Shown: positions 33,329 to 42,568, numbered from the stretch's first letter. The stretch: DNA of 64,000 nt from Streptomyces sp. A 4/2 (GCF_940670765.1 NZ_CALNVW010000050.1:62001-126000), one strand, 5' to 3'. Numbers and translations are program-made. Notes: generated by a model not told the origin, from the letters alone.

Positions 33329-34549
33329 CTAAGTGAAGACAGGCGTCCCTGTGGGCATCGTGCTGTCCAAAAGACTTGAATCGCCCATTTCACTGAGGAC
33401 CAGCGCGAGCGCGCCCAGCACCTCGGCCCGGCCGCCCAACGCCCCTGGAAGCACGGAGAGTTGGCGGGCGGCGCTGGGGATCGCGTACCGGCCGACGGAC
33501 TCCCTGATCGGGCCGAGCACCAGCTCACCGGCCTCCGCGAGGTCGCCGCCGAGCACCACCCTGCTCGGGTTGAGCAGGTTGCAGAGATTGGCGACGCCGC
33601 TGCCGATGTGCCGGCCGACGTCCGCGATCACCCTGCGGCAGCCCGGGTCGCCGCCGCGCGCGAGCTGGACGACCCGCTCGATGGTCAGACCGGTGCCGTG
33701 GCTGGACTCGAGGAGCGGCAGGACGTACCGGGCGGCCGTGAAGGTCTCCAGGCACCCCCGGTTGCCGCAACGGCACACCGGGCCGGACTCGTCGAGCGTG
33801 ATGTGCCCGATCTCGCCCGCGGTGCCACCGGGGCCGCGGTAGATCTGCCCGTCGATCACCAGACCGGCTCCGACGCCGCTGGCGACCTTGATGTACGCGA
33901 GGTCCCTGACCCCGCGACCGCTCCCCCACACCAGCTCGCCGAGTGCACCCAGATTGGCGTCGTTGTCGACGTACACGGGCACGCCGAGCCGGGCCGCGAA
34001 TTCGTCGCTCGGGTTGATGCCCGACCAGCCCGGCAGGATCGAGGTGGAGCCGAGCGTGCCCGACTCGACGTCGATCGGTCCCGGCACCCCGAGCCCCACG
34101 CCCACGACCTTGTCCGCGCCGATGCCGGTCGCCGTGATCAGCCGGTTCACCAACTCCTCGGCCCGCCCGAAGCCTTCGGCCGACGAGGCGTCCACATCGA
34201 GCGGTTCGGACTCCTCGGCGAGGACCTGGTGAGCCAGGTTGCCGACCGCGACGCGCAGATGCGTGTGGCCGAAGTCGACCCCTATGACGATGCCCGCCGA
34301 ACCGCTGAGCGAGACGCTGCGGGCCCGTCGGCCGCCCGCCGAGGTCGGGGTGACCTCGACCGTGCCGCCGTCCTTCAGTTCGCGAACGATATTGGAAACC
34401 GTGGCTGCCGAGAGCCCCGTACTGCGGGCGATCTCCGCCTGGGTGAGCGAGCCCGCCATACGCACCGCGCGTACGACCCGCTCAAGGTTGGCCCGGTGCA
34501 GAGACGTCTGCGACCCCGGAGTCTCCATCGACTCATCCACTCCTGCCAT
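33329..34549 (-). CDS. rok7B7: ROK-family transcriptional regulator (Rok7B7/XylR-like)
   Basis: The protein has 406 aa. The N-terminal winged HTH (NLERVVRAVRMAGSLTQAEIARSTGLSAATVSNIVREL) is followed by the ROK kinase-like fold: GIVIGVDFGHTHLRVAVG (phosphate loop), GLGVPGPID, YVDNDANLGALGE, and the zinc-type motif GHITLDESGPVCRCGNRGCLE with its Cys and His residues. It lies between the xylFGH and ngcEFG operons, as does Rok7B7 (SCO6008) in S. coelicolor, which I recall controls xylose uptake, carbon catabolite repression and antibiotic production. The ATG at 34549 lacks a ribosome binding site; an ATG at residue 8 after AGGAG is an alternative start. Confidence 0.9.
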   Translation of the reverse strand: MAGVDESMETPGSQTSLHRANLERVVRAVRMAGSLTQAEIARSTGLSAATVSNIVRELKDGGTVEVTPTSAGGRRARSVSLSGSAGIVIGVDFGHTHLRVAVGNLAHQVLAEESEPLDVDASSAEGFGRAEELVNRLITATGIGADKVVGVGLGVPGPIDVESGTLGSTSILPGWSGINPSDEFAARLGVPVYVDNDANLGALGELVWGSGRGVRDLAYIKVASGVGAGLVIDGQIYRGPGGTAGEIGHITLDESGPVCRCGNRGCLETFTAARYVLPLLESSHGTGLTIERVVQLARGGDPGCRRVIADVGRHIGSGVANLCNLLNPSRVVLGGDLAEAGELVLGPIRESVGRYAIPSAARQLSVLPGALGGRAEVLGALALVLSEMGDSSLLDSTMPTGTPVFT

Positions 34550-34652
34550 TGGTGGACGGCGCGACGGCCGCCCCCGTGCGGGACACCCCTGTCAGGGCCC
34601 GCCATATCTCCAACATGTGAACCCTAAGCTGACTCTTTTGGCCTCCCCCCCG

Positions 34653-34664
34653 TCAAGACCTTGA
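34653..34664. promoter_or_regulatory. Small palindrome TCAAG-AC-CTTGA upstream of the ROK gene
   Basis: A perfect 12-bp palindrome about 100 bp upstream of the ROK start. Its half-site TCAAG resembles the left half of the xylF palindrome, so autoregulation is possible, but the spacing differs. Confidence 0.3.
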
Positions 34665-34710
34665 GCAAGGGGAGAGACAGATGAGCAGCCGGCCCGGCGG
34701 GCAGAACAGA

Positions 34711-34746
34711 CGAACCGCCCGACAGCGGATGCTGTCGGGCGGTTCG
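34711..34746 (-). terminator. Terminator after ngcEFG
   Basis: CGAACCGCCCGACAGC, loop GGAT, exact complement: a perfect 16-bp stem 23 bp beyond the ngcG stop. Confidence 0.88.
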
Positions 34747-34769
34747 GGTGAACAGCGGAACAGGAGGCC

Positions 34770-35696
34770 CTACTTGAGCGCCCCCGCGGTCAGACCGGCG
34801 ACGACCTGCCGCTGGAAGATGATGTACGCCGCCAGGACCGGCAGCATCGCCATCACCAGTCCGGCGAAGAGGCCGGAGTAGTCGCCCTTGTACCCCTGGC
34901 TGGTGGCCAGCTCGACCAGTCCCTGGGCGAGGACCCGCTGCTTCGGGTCGGTGTTCAGCACCGTCGGAAGCAGGTACTGGTTCCACTGGCCCAGGAAGTT
35001 GAAGATACCCACGCTGATCAGGCCGGGCTTGGCCATCGGCAGCATCACCTGGAAGAAGGTCCGGGTGTGCGAGGCGCCGTCGAGCGTCGCCGCCTCGGCC
35101 ACTTCTCCCGGCAGCGTCCGGAAGAACGAGGTGAGGAAGAAGACGGTGAACGGCAGCGAGTAGGCGATGTAGACCAGGATCAGGCCCTGGGTCGTGTTCA
35201 GCAGACTCATGTTGTTCATGACGAAGAACAACGGCACCAGCGCCAGGATGATCGGGAAGCTCATCCCTCCGACGAACAGGAAGTAGATGAACCTGTTCCC
35301 CGGGAAGTCGAAGCGCGCCAGCACGTAGGCCGCCATGGAGCCGAGCAGCAGGGTGCCGATGAGCGAGCCGCCGACGACCACGATGGTGTGCCCGAAGTAC
35401 TGACCCATGTGCGCCTGGCCCCAGGCACGGGACCAGTTCTCGAAGTGCAGCCGGTCGGGCAGCTTCCACGGCTCGGCGAGGATGTCGTGGTCGTTCTTGA
35501 ACGACGACATCACCGCCCACAGCAGCGGAACGACGACCAGGACCGCCCAGATGATGAGCACGCCGTGCGAGAAGACGTTGAGCGTGCCGCCGCCGCTCTC
35601 GCCCTTCTTCTTCGCCGGAGCCGCCGCGGGCTTGGTGAGCCGGGCCGGCGTCGGGTCCTCGGCGACCTCGGCCGGAGGGGTGTCAGTGGTCTTCAT
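34770..35696 (-). CDS. ngcG: Sugar ABC transporter permease, NgcG type
   Basis: The protein has 308 aa. It is one of two CUT1 permease subunits. A Pro/Ala/Lys-rich cytosolic N-terminus is followed by six helices (GVLIIWAVLVVVPLLWAVMSSF at the first). The conserved EAA loop that docks the ATPase is EAATLDGASHTRTFFQVMLPMAKPGL. It lies 1 bp downstream of ngcF, so the two are co-translated. No ATPase gene is in the operon; importers of this class in Streptomyces share the MsiK ATPase encoded elsewhere. N-acetylglucosamine/chitobiose as substrate is inferred from synteny with ngcEFG beside rok7B7. Confidence 0.9.
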   Translation of the reverse strand: MKTTDTPPAEVAEDPTPARLTKPAAAPAKKKGESGGGTLNVFSHGVLIIWAVLVVVPLLWAVMSSFKNDHDILAEPWKLPDRLHFENWSRAWGQAHMGQYFGHTIVVVGGSLIGTLLLGSMAAYVLARFDFPGNRFIYFLFVGGMSFPIILALVPLFFVMNNMSLLNTTQGLILVYIAYSLPFTVFFLTSFFRTLPGEVAEAATLDGASHTRTFFQVMLPMAKPGLISVGIFNFLGQWNQYLLPTVLNTDPKQRVLAQGLVELATSQGYKGDYSGLFAGLVMAMLPVLAAYIIFQRQVVAGLTAGALK

Positions 35697-35697
35697 C

Positions 35698-36621
35698 TCA
35701 GAACTCCAGCCGCTCGCGCCGGCCCAGTCGCATCACGATGGCGGAGAACACCAGGGTGAGCACGAGGAGGGCGACGCCGATCGTTGTCGCGTATCCGGCC
35801 TGGCCGTCGCGGAACGCCGTCTGGTAGACGAACAGCGGCAGCACGGTGGTCGATTGGGCGGGGCCACCCGGGCCCACACTCATGATGTTCACCGCGGCGA
35901 ACGCCTCGGCGCCGAGGGACAGGATGCCCATGTACACCCAGCCCGACTGCACGGTGTCCCAGAGCAGCGGAAGCGTGATCCGGAAGAAGGTCGTGACCCG
36001 GCTCGCGCCGTCCAGCAGCGCCGCTTCGTAGAAGTCCTTCGGAATGGATGCCATTCCCGCGGAGAACAGCACCACGAAGAAGCCGACCTGGGACCAGACG
36101 AGTACGGCGAAGATGCACCAGAGGGCCAGCTTCGGGTCTCCGAGCCAGTCCGGCTGAATGCTGTCGAGACCGACCGCGTCCAGGGCGCCGTTGAGAATGC
36201 CCCCGTCGGGGTTGTAGATGAACCTGAAGAGCAGGGCGACGATCGCGATCGACAGCACCTGCGGGAAGAAGTACGCGATCTTGTAGAACCCGGAACCGCG
36301 TACGCCCCCGATGGATACGCCCTTACGGCGCTTGCCACCCACATTCAGCATGAAGGCGAAGAACAGCGCGAGGCCGAGCGTCACCAGCGGCAGCAACAAC
36401 ACGAACAGCACACTGTGTTCCAGGGATTTCCAGAATGTCGGGTCCTGGAGCATCCGGCTGTAGTTGTCGAAGCCCACCATCTTGAAGTCCGGGCTCAGGC
36501 CGGTCCAGTCGGTGAACGAGTAATAGATCGACTGAATGAACGGCCATATGACGAAGATTGCATACAACGCCAGTGGGACTATCAAGAATCCCACAATGAA
36601 CCGGTACTTACCTTGTTGCAT
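35698..36621 (-). CDS. ngcF: Sugar ABC transporter permease, NgcF type
   Basis: The protein has 307 aa. It is the MalF-like CUT1 subunit with six helices (FIVGFLIVPLALYAIFVIWPFIQSIYYSF first). EAA loop: YEAALLDGASRVTTFFRITLPLLWDTV. The SxxxW-type segment FTDWTGLSPDFKMVGFDNYSRMLQDPTFWKSLEHS near the N-terminus is typical of oligosaccharide importers. It is 49 bp downstream of ngcE and 1 bp from ngcG in the same transcription unit. Confidence 0.91.
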   Translation of the reverse strand: MQQGKYRFIVGFLIVPLALYAIFVIWPFIQSIYYSFTDWTGLSPDFKMVGFDNYSRMLQDPTFWKSLEHSVLFVLLLPLVTLGLALFFAFMLNVGGKRRKGVSIGGVRGSGFYKIAYFFPQVLSIAIVALLFRFIYNPDGGILNGALDAVGLDSIQPDWLGDPKLALWCIFAVLVWSQVGFFVVLFSAGMASIPKDFYEAALLDGASRVTTFFRITLPLLWDTVQSGWVYMGILSLGAEAFAAVNIMSVGPGGPAQSTTVLPLFVYQTAFRDGQAGYATTIGVALLVLTLVFSAIVMRLGRRERLEF

Positions 36622-36670
36622 GGTTACCGACCCCGATCTTCCGGCGGGTGCCGCCGCTGGTGACGCGTGC

Positions 36671-38119
36671 TCACTGGTGCTTGTAGTGCTTGATCGACGA
36701 GTCCTTGGCGGCTGCGTCGGCGTACTGCTGACACTTCTTGACAGCCTCGGCCGGGGTCATGCGGCCCGCCATCATCTCGCCCAGGACCGAGACGCCGATC
36801 TGCTCCTTCTGGAGCTTCACGTACCAGTCCTGGAGCCGCGGGTTGACCACGTTGTCGCCCGCGGCCTTCAGCACGTCGAGGCCCGACTGGAGGGCCGTCG
36901 ACAGCTCCAGACCGTCGGTGCCACCGTTGAAGGCGGACAGCGACTTCACCGTCTTGGTGAAGTTCTTGGACGAGGCCTCACTGAGCATGATGCGCAGCTG
37001 GTCCATGCCCGCCTGCGGGTTCTTCGCGTTCCGCGGCACGATGAAGGGCTCGCCACCGGAGGCCCAGATGGTGCCGTACGGCATCTTGTCCGTGGACTCG
37101 TCCAGGCTGGACGGCGCGCCGACCTTCATCTGGAAGTTCTTGGGCGTGGTCTTCGCCGCCTCGTTCTCCACCCAGGAGCCGTTGGGGATGAAGAGCGCCT
37201 TGCCACCGGTCCAGGCGGTCTGGGACTGGATGTGGTCGATGCCGGGCGTTCCCTTGAGGATGTAGCCCTTCTGGAACAGCTCGTAGTAGGCATCGAATCC
37301 GGCCTTGACGGCGGGGTGCTTCCAGGCGTTGGGCGCCAGGTCGTCGATGTCGTCGAGGACCTGACGGCCGCCGATCTTGGCGATGAAGGGGAAGAGCGAG
37401 AACGGCAGGTAGTACGGGTACTTGCCCGCGTACGTCCAGCCCGCGATGCCCTTCTTCTTCGCCTTGGCACAGACGGAGAGCATGGCGTCCCAGGTCTTGG
37501 GATACTCGACGTCCAGGTTGTCCAGGGCGGTCTGCGAGTACCAGACGCCGTAGACGGTGTACGCGTAGTTCATGATCCAGCACGGCTGACCGTCGTACTG
37601 GCCCATCTCCACGATGCCCGGACGCAGGGTGTCCCGGACCTTCTTGCTCGGGTCGTCGACGGACGGCGCGTCCAGCAGGGGCGTGAGGTCGGTCAGCTGG
37701 TTCTTGCCGACCAGGACACCCATGTCCATCTGCTCGGCGCCCGAGTTGTCGATCAGGTCGGGCGGGGTGCCGCCGTTGAAGCGCGGCTGCAGCTCGGACT
37801 GGATCTTCTGCGTGGACGAGAAGTGCACCTTCGACTTCGGGTGCGCCTTCGAGTACAGCGTGTTGGCGGCCTTGGCGTACTCGACGCCGAAGCCTCCGTC
37901 GAAGACGACCATGTCGAGCGGGGCGGTCTCGTTCACGCCGAGCGGGTTGCTCGCGGTCGTCTTGCCCTTCGCGACCTTCTTGTCGCTGCTGCTGTCGCTG
38001 CTCGCGCAGGCAGAGAGGAAGCTCATCGTCGGGACGGTGATCAGGCCGAGAGCGGCCGATCGCTTGATCAGATCACGACGGCCAAGGCCCTCAGTGGTGC
38101 GAGCGGAGGTGGATCCCAT
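36671..38119 (-). CDS. ngcE: Tat-type sugar-binding lipoprotein, NgcE type
   Basis: The protein has 482 aa from the ATG at 38119, chosen because GAGGA lies upstream and a lipoprotein signal begins there. Twin Arg (14-15) in GRRDLIKRSAALG, hydrophobic core and lipobox LSAC (Cys38) predict a Tat-exported lipoprotein. The CUT1 binding-protein fold has DMVVFDGGFGVEYAKAANTLYSKAHPKSKVHF at the start and WTGGKALFIPNGSWVENEAAK in the middle. NgcE of Streptomyces binds N-acetylglucosamine or N,N'-diacetylchitobiose. A DasR-like box exactly over the likely -10 supports amino-sugar control. Confidence 0.9.
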   Translation of the reverse strand: MGSTSARTTEGLGRRDLIKRSAALGLITVPTMSFLSACASSDSSSDKKVAKGKTTASNPLGVNETAPLDMVVFDGGFGVEYAKAANTLYSKAHPKSKVHFSSTQKIQSELQPRFNGGTPPDLIDNSGAEQMDMGVLVGKNQLTDLTPLLDAPSVDDPSKKVRDTLRPGIVEMGQYDGQPCWIMNYAYTVYGVWYSQTALDNLDVEYPKTWDAMLSVCAKAKKKGIAGWTYAGKYPYYLPFSLFPFIAKIGGRQVLDDIDDLAPNAWKHPAVKAGFDAYYELFQKGYILKGTPGIDHIQSQTAWTGGKALFIPNGSWVENEAAKTTPKNFQMKVGAPSSLDESTDKMPYGTIWASGGEPFIVPRNAKNPQAGMDQLRIMLSEASSKNFTKTVKSLSAFNGGTDGLELSTALQSGLDVLKAAGDNVVNPRLQDWYVKLQKEQIGVSVLGEMMAGRMTPAEAVKKCQQYADAAAKDSSIKHYKHQ

Positions 38120-38339
38120 GCTCAAGTCCTCGCCTTCTACAGGACTCAGGCGGTGTACCGGTCGCCCGTTGAGAATTCGCCTCAGGCGAAGGGCCCCGCC
38201 ACCGCGGTCAGTTGAAGCTGGGTTGCACTGGCTGCAGGAAGGGAACACTGAGAATTTGGATGAGGATGCCCTGATGCTCCCCCACCCTGTTCCCCACCCC
38301 CCCTGGCCCGCTGCCAAAGACACGGCGAAGCGGACGTCG

Positions 38340-38372
38340 ACAGGTATAGTCCACTGACCTTCAACTGGGCAA
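38340..38372 (-). promoter_or_regulatory. ngcE promoter with overlapping DasR-like (dre) box
   Basis: On the minus strand TTGCCC (bases 38372-38367), an 18-nt spacer and TATACC (38348-38343) form a promoter about 220 bp upstream of ngcE. The 16-mer ACAGGTATAGTCCACT (38340-38355) matches the DasR consensus ASTGGTCTAGACCAST at 13 of 16 positions and covers the -10. DasR is the GlcNAc-6-P-responsive repressor of amino-sugar genes; binding here is inferred from sequence. Confidence 0.6.
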
Positions 38373-38553
38373 GATCGAATGCAGGTTTGAACGTCAGTCT
38401 TTCCCGAGTTGAGACCTCACAGACATCTGGTGCACTCCGCCCACCAGCCGGGACTTCCCCTTGAGAGCGCGTCCAATTCCGTCCGGTACGCGCGGTCAAC
38501 ACACTTGACGGCACAGCCCACTTGCCTTCCTACTGGACCTTGCGCATCAGAGT

Positions 38554-38565
38554 GACAACGTTGTC
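38554..38565. promoter_or_regulatory. LacI-type operator upstream of the GH92 gene
   Basis: GACAACGTTGTC is a perfect 12-bp palindrome with a central CG, 29 bp before the GH92 ATG. It fits the LacI-family operator style of Streptomyces glycosidase genes (TGACAACGTTGTCA). No LacI-family gene is in this window. The rest of 38120-38594 carries the ngcE promoter; I see no gene. Confidence 0.6.
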
Positions 38566-38594
38566 CAAAGCGCATAGGTGAGAGGAAAACCCTC

Positions 38595-41500
38595 ATGCAG
38601 ACCAGAGCTCGGCACCGGGCAAGATCTACGGCCGCCCTGGTGGCGGCGGCATTCGCGCTCGTCGTGACGGGGCAGGGCGCTGCCGTGGCGCAACCCGCCC
38701 AACGTCACGCGTCGGACAAGGAGTTCCACTCCTCGTTCGAAGCGGGCCAGCCACAGCCGGACTGGCGGAATACCGTAGAAACAGGTCCTGACGGCCATAA
38801 ACGCTCCTCCGGTATCGATGGCACCACCAATGCCGGTATACCGGGCAATGTCATGGATCATGTCATCGGGCTGCGGGCCAGTGACGAGAACGCGGCCAGC
38901 GGCGAGGGCAAGGGCAGCCTCGTCGACCTGGATCCGAACACCAAGTGGCTGGCGTTCCACCCGACCGGGTGGGTGGAGTTCGATCTGGACGAAGCGGTGA
39001 AGGTCACGACCTACGCGCTGACGTCCGCCAACGACCACTCCGAGCGTGACCCGAAGGACTGGACCCTGCAGGGCTCCACCGACGGCAAGGACTGGAAGAC
39101 CCTGGACAGCCGGCAGGGCCAGGCCTTCGACCAGCGCTTCCAGACGAAGTCGTACGACGTCGGCGGTGCGGACACCGCCTATGCGCACTACCGGTTCGAG
39201 ATCTCGGCCAACAACGGCGCTTCGGACGCCACTCAGCTCGCCGATGTTCAATTCTCGAACGGGGACACCAGCACCCCGCCGCCCACCGACATGGTCACCA
39301 GGGTGGACAGCGGGCCGCTGACCTCGCCGACCGCCAAGGCCGGGGCCGGGTTCACCGGGACCCATTCGCTGCGCTACTCCGGCACCCAGAAGGGCGAGGG
39401 CCACGCCTACTCGTACAACAAGGTCTTCGATGTCAACACCCGGATCGACCGGAACACCGAGCTGGCGTACAAGGTGTTCCCGGAGATGGGGAAGACCGAC
39501 CTGAACTACCCGTCCACCGATGTGGCGGTCGATCTGGCCTTCACGGACGGCACGTACCTGAGCGACCTGAAGGCCACCGACTCCAACGGCGGGCTGCTGA
39601 CGCCGCAGGGCCAGGGCGCCGCCAAGCGGCTCTACGTCAACCAGTGGAACACGGTCTCCTCGGACATCGGGACGGTCGCGGCCGGCAAGACCGTCGACCG
39701 GATCCTGGTGGCGTACGACTCCCCCAAGGGCCCGGCGACGTTCCGCGGCTGGATCGACGACCTCTCGATCGCGCCCAAGAAGACCGAGAAGCCGTCCGCG
39801 CACCTCTCGGACTACGCCCTCACCACCCGTGGCACCAATTCGAGCGGCGGCTACTCCCGCGGCAACAACTTCCCGGCGACCGCCGTCCCCAATGGCTTCA
39901 ACTTCTGGACGCCGGTCACCGACGCGGGCTCCACGAGCTGGCTCTACAACTATGCGAGCACCAACAACGCCGACAACCTCCCCACGCTCCAGGCCTTCGG
40001 CGCCAGCCACGAGCCGAGCCCCTGGATGGGCGACCGGCAGACCTTCCAGCTGATGCCGTCGGTGGCCGCCGGAACCCCGGACGCCGACCGCGGCAAGCGG
40101 GCGCTCCCCTTCCAGCACGAGAACGAGGTCGCCAAGCCCCACTACTACGGGGTCACCTTCGAGAACGGCCTCAAGGCGGAGCTGACGCCGACCGACCATG
40201 CGGCGATGATGCGGTTCACCTACCCCGGTGACAACGCGAGCATGATCTTCGACAACGTCTCCAACGCGGGCGGTCTGACCCTCGACCCGAAGACCGGGAC
40301 CTTCAGCGGGTACTCGGACGTCAAGAGCGGCGGCTCCACCGGAGCGACCCGGATGTTCGTGTACGGCTCCTTCGACACCCCGGTCACCGCGAGCTCGCGG
40401 CTCACCGGCGGGGGCGGCGACGACGTCACCGGCTACATGCGCTTCAAGCCGGGCAAGAACCGCACGGTCACCCTGCGCCTGGCGACCTCCCTGATCAGCG
40501 TGGACCAGGCGAAGGACAACCTGTCCCAGGAGCTGCCCGCCTCGGCCACCTTCGCGAAGACCGAGGCGAAGGCCCAGGCGCAGTGGGACAAGATCCTCGG
40601 CAAGATCGAGGTGCAGGGCGCCAGTCACGACCAGCTGACCTCGCTCTACTCCTCCATGTACCGGCTGTACCTCTACCCGAACTCCGGTTCCGAGAAGGTC
40701 GGTTCGAAGATCGAGTACGCGAGTCCGTTCTCGCCCAAGGCCGGTGAGAACACCCCGACCCACACGGGCGCGAAGGTCGTGGACGGTTCGGTGTACGTCA
40801 ACAACGGCTTCTGGGACACCTACCGGACGACCTGGCCCGCGTACTCCTTCCTCACCCCGAAGAAGGCGGGTGAGATGGTCGACGGCTTCGTCCAGCAGTA
40901 CAAGGACGGCGGCTGGATCTCCCGTTGGTCCTCCCCGGGCTACTCCGACCTGATGACCGGCACCAGCTCGGACGTGGCGTTCGCGGACGCCTATGTGAAG
41001 GGCGTGAAGTTCGACGCGAAGGCGGCGTACGAAGCAGCGCTGAAGAACGCCACCGTCGTACCTCCGAGTTCAGGAGTTGGACGTAAGGGAATGGCCACGG
41101 CGCCGTTCGTCGGCTACGCGGACACGAACACCAACGAGGGCATGTCCTGGTCGATGGAGGGATACGTCAACGACTACGGCATCGCGCAGATGGGCCAGGC
41201 GCTCTACAAGAAGACGCACGAGGCCCACTACAAGGAGGAGTCCGAGTACTTCCTCAACCGGGCGCAGAACTACGTGAAGCTCTTCGACCCGGAGGTCGAC
41301 TTCTTCCAGGGCAAGGACGCGCAGGGCAACTGGCGGCTCCCGGCCGACAAGTACGACCCGCGGGTCTGGGGCTACGACTACACCGAGACCGACGGCTGGG
41401 GCTACGCCTTCACCGCCCCGCAGGACTCGCACGGTCTGGCCAATCTGTACGGCGGCCAGGCGGGCCTGGCGAAGAAGCTGGACACCTACTTCTCGACGCC

Positions 41501-42419
41501 CGAGACCGCGGGTCCCGACACCACCGGTTCGTACGGCGGTGTCATCCATGAGATGACCGAGGCCCGTGACGTCCGGATGGGACAGTACGGCCACAGCAAC
41601 CAGGTGGCCCACCACGTCACCTACATGTACGACGCGGCCGGTCAGCCCTGGAAGACGCAGGAGAAGGTCCGCGAGGTGCTCAGCCGCCTCTACGTCGGCA
41701 GTGACATCGGCCAGGGCTACCTCGGCGACGAGGACAACGGCGAGCAGTCGGCCTGGTACATCTTCTCCTCGCTGGGCTTCTACCCGCTGGTGATGGGCAG
41801 CGGTGAATTCGCTGTCGGATCACCGCAGTTCACCAAGGCCACCGTGCACCTGGACAACGGCCGGGACCTGGTGGTGAAGGCGCCGAAGAACAGCGCGAAG
41901 AACATCTACGTGCAGGGCCTGAAGGTGAACGGCAAGTCCTGGAACTCGACCGCGCTGCCGAGTGACGTCCTGGAGCAGGGCGGGACCCTGGACTTCGCGA
42001 TGGGCTCGCAGCCGTCGCGCTGGGGCACCGGCAAGAACGACGCCCCGGTCTCCATCGCCAAGGACGACAAGGTGCCTTCGCCGCGTGAGGACGTGATCAG
42101 TGGTCCGGGGGCGCTCTTCGACAACACCTCGGCCACGGACGCCTCGTTCACGTCGGTCGACCTGCCCGTGAAGTCGGCGACCCGGCCGGTCCAGTACACC
42201 CTCACCTCGTCGGACAGGGCGAAGGCGCCGAAGGCGTGGGTGCTCCAGGGCTCCGACGACGGCACGAAGTGGACCCAGCTGGACGAGCGGTCGGGCGAGT
42301 CCTTCGCCTGGGACAAGCAGACCCGGGTCTTCAGCGTGGCCCACCCGGGCACGTACAAGAAGTACCGCCTGGTGAGCGCGGACACGGCCACCCTCGCGGA
42401 GGTGGAGCTGCTGTCCTGA
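38595..42419 (+). CDS. Secreted GH92 alpha-1,2-mannosidase with flanking discoidin-like domains
   Basis: The protein has 1274 aa. Signal peptide about residues 1-33 (LVAAAFALVVTGQGAAVAQ). An F5/8-type C (CBM32-like) domain spans about 80-222 (WLAFHPTGWVEFDLDEAVKVTTYALTSANDHSERDPKDWTLQGS in segments). After a beta-sandwich linker the GH92 catalytic part has GYSRGNNFPATAVPNGFNFWTPV, GFWDTYRTTWPAYSFLTP and YKDGGWISRWSSPGYSDLMTGTSSDVAFADAY. Near its end is YLGDEDNGEQSAWYIFSSLGFYP, where the acidic residues match the Ca-dependent inverting catalytic centre. A second discoidin-like domain closes the protein (about 1175-1274). It probably trims mannose from fungal or plant glycans outside the cell. 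It is divergent from ngcE. Confidence 0.93.
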   Translation: MQTRARHRARSTAALVAAAFALVVTGQGAAVAQPAQRHASDKEFHSSFEAGQPQPDWRNTVETGPDGHKRSSGIDGTTNAGIPGNVMDHVIGLRASDENAASGEGKGSLVDLDPNTKWLAFHPTGWVEFDLDEAVKVTTYALTSANDHSERDPKDWTLQGSTDGKDWKTLDSRQGQAFDQRFQTKSYDVGGADTAYAHYRFEISANNGASDATQLADVQFSNGDTSTPPPTDMVTRVDSGPLTSPTAKAGAGFTGTHSLRYSGTQKGEGHAYSYNKVFDVNTRIDRNTELAYKVFPEMGKTDLNYPSTDVAVDLAFTDGTYLSDLKATDSNGGLLTPQGQGAAKRLYVNQWNTVSSDIGTVAAGKTVDRILVAYDSPKGPATFRGWIDDLSIAPKKTEKPSAHLSDYALTTRGTNSSGGYSRGNNFPATAVPNGFNFWTPVTDAGSTSWLYNYASTNNADNLPTLQAFGASHEPSPWMGDRQTFQLMPSVAAGTPDADRGKRALPFQHENEVAKPHYYGVTFENGLKAELTPTDHAAMMRFTYPGDNASMIFDNVSNAGGLTLDPKTGTFSGYSDVKSGGSTGATRMFVYGSFDTPVTASSRLTGGGGDDVTGYMRFKPGKNRTVTLRLATSLISVDQAKDNLSQELPASATFAKTEAKAQAQWDKILGKIEVQGASHDQLTSLYSSMYRLYLYPNSGSEKVGSKIEYASPFSPKAGENTPTHTGAKVVDGSVYVNNGFWDTYRTTWPAYSFLTPKKAGEMVDGFVQQYKDGGWISRWSSPGYSDLMTGTSSDVAFADAYVKGVKFDAKAAYEAALKNATVVPPSSGVGRKGMATAPFVGYADTNTNEGMSWSMEGYVNDYGIAQMGQALYKKTHEAHYKEESEYFLNRAQNYVKLFDPEVDFFQGKDAQGNWRLPADKYDPRVWGYDYTETDGWGYAFTAPQDSHGLANLYGGQAGLAKKLDTYFSTPETAGPDTTGSYGGVIHEMTEARDVRMGQYGHSNQVAHHVTYMYDAAGQPWKTQEKVREVLSRLYVGSDIGQGYLGDEDNGEQSAWYIFSSLGFYPLVMGSGEFAVGSPQFTKATVHLDNGRDLVVKAPKNSAKNIYVQGLKVNGKSWNSTALPSDVLEQGGTLDFAMGSQPSRWGTGKNDAPVSIAKDDKVPSPREDVISGPGALFDNTSATDASFTSVDLPVKSATRPVQYTLTSSDRAKAPKAWVLQGSDDGTKWTQLDERSGESFAWDKQTRVFSVAHPGTYKKYRLVSADTATLAEVELLS

Positions 42420-42439
42420 CACGACGGTCGGTCTCCACT

Positions 42440-42504
42440 GCGGGGGCGGGTACGGGATTTCCGTATCCGCCCCCGCGGCCGTTCCGTATCCGCCCCCGCG
42501 GCCG
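42440..42504 (+). terminator. Terminator after GH92 gene with a duplicated 3' arm
   Basis: GCGGGGGCGGGTACGG (42440-42455) pairs with CCGTATCCGCCCCCGC (42461-42476) with one wobble. A 23-bp direct repeat beginning TTCCGTATCC covers this arm and repeats it at 42482-42504, so the 5' arm has two possible partners. A third partial copy starts at 42505. Confidence 0.75.
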
Positions 42505-42539
42505 TTCCGGGGCCGCGGGACCGCGGCTGGACACGCCTC

Positions 42540-42568
42540 TGGAAACAATCGCGCCGATGCCGTATTAG
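42540..42568 (+). promoter_or_regulatory. Candidate xylA promoter
   Basis: TGGAAA (42540-42545), 17-nt spacer, TATTAG (42563-42568); each box matches the vegetative consensus at 4 of 6 positions. It lies 75 bp before the xylA ATG. Confidence 0.4.
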
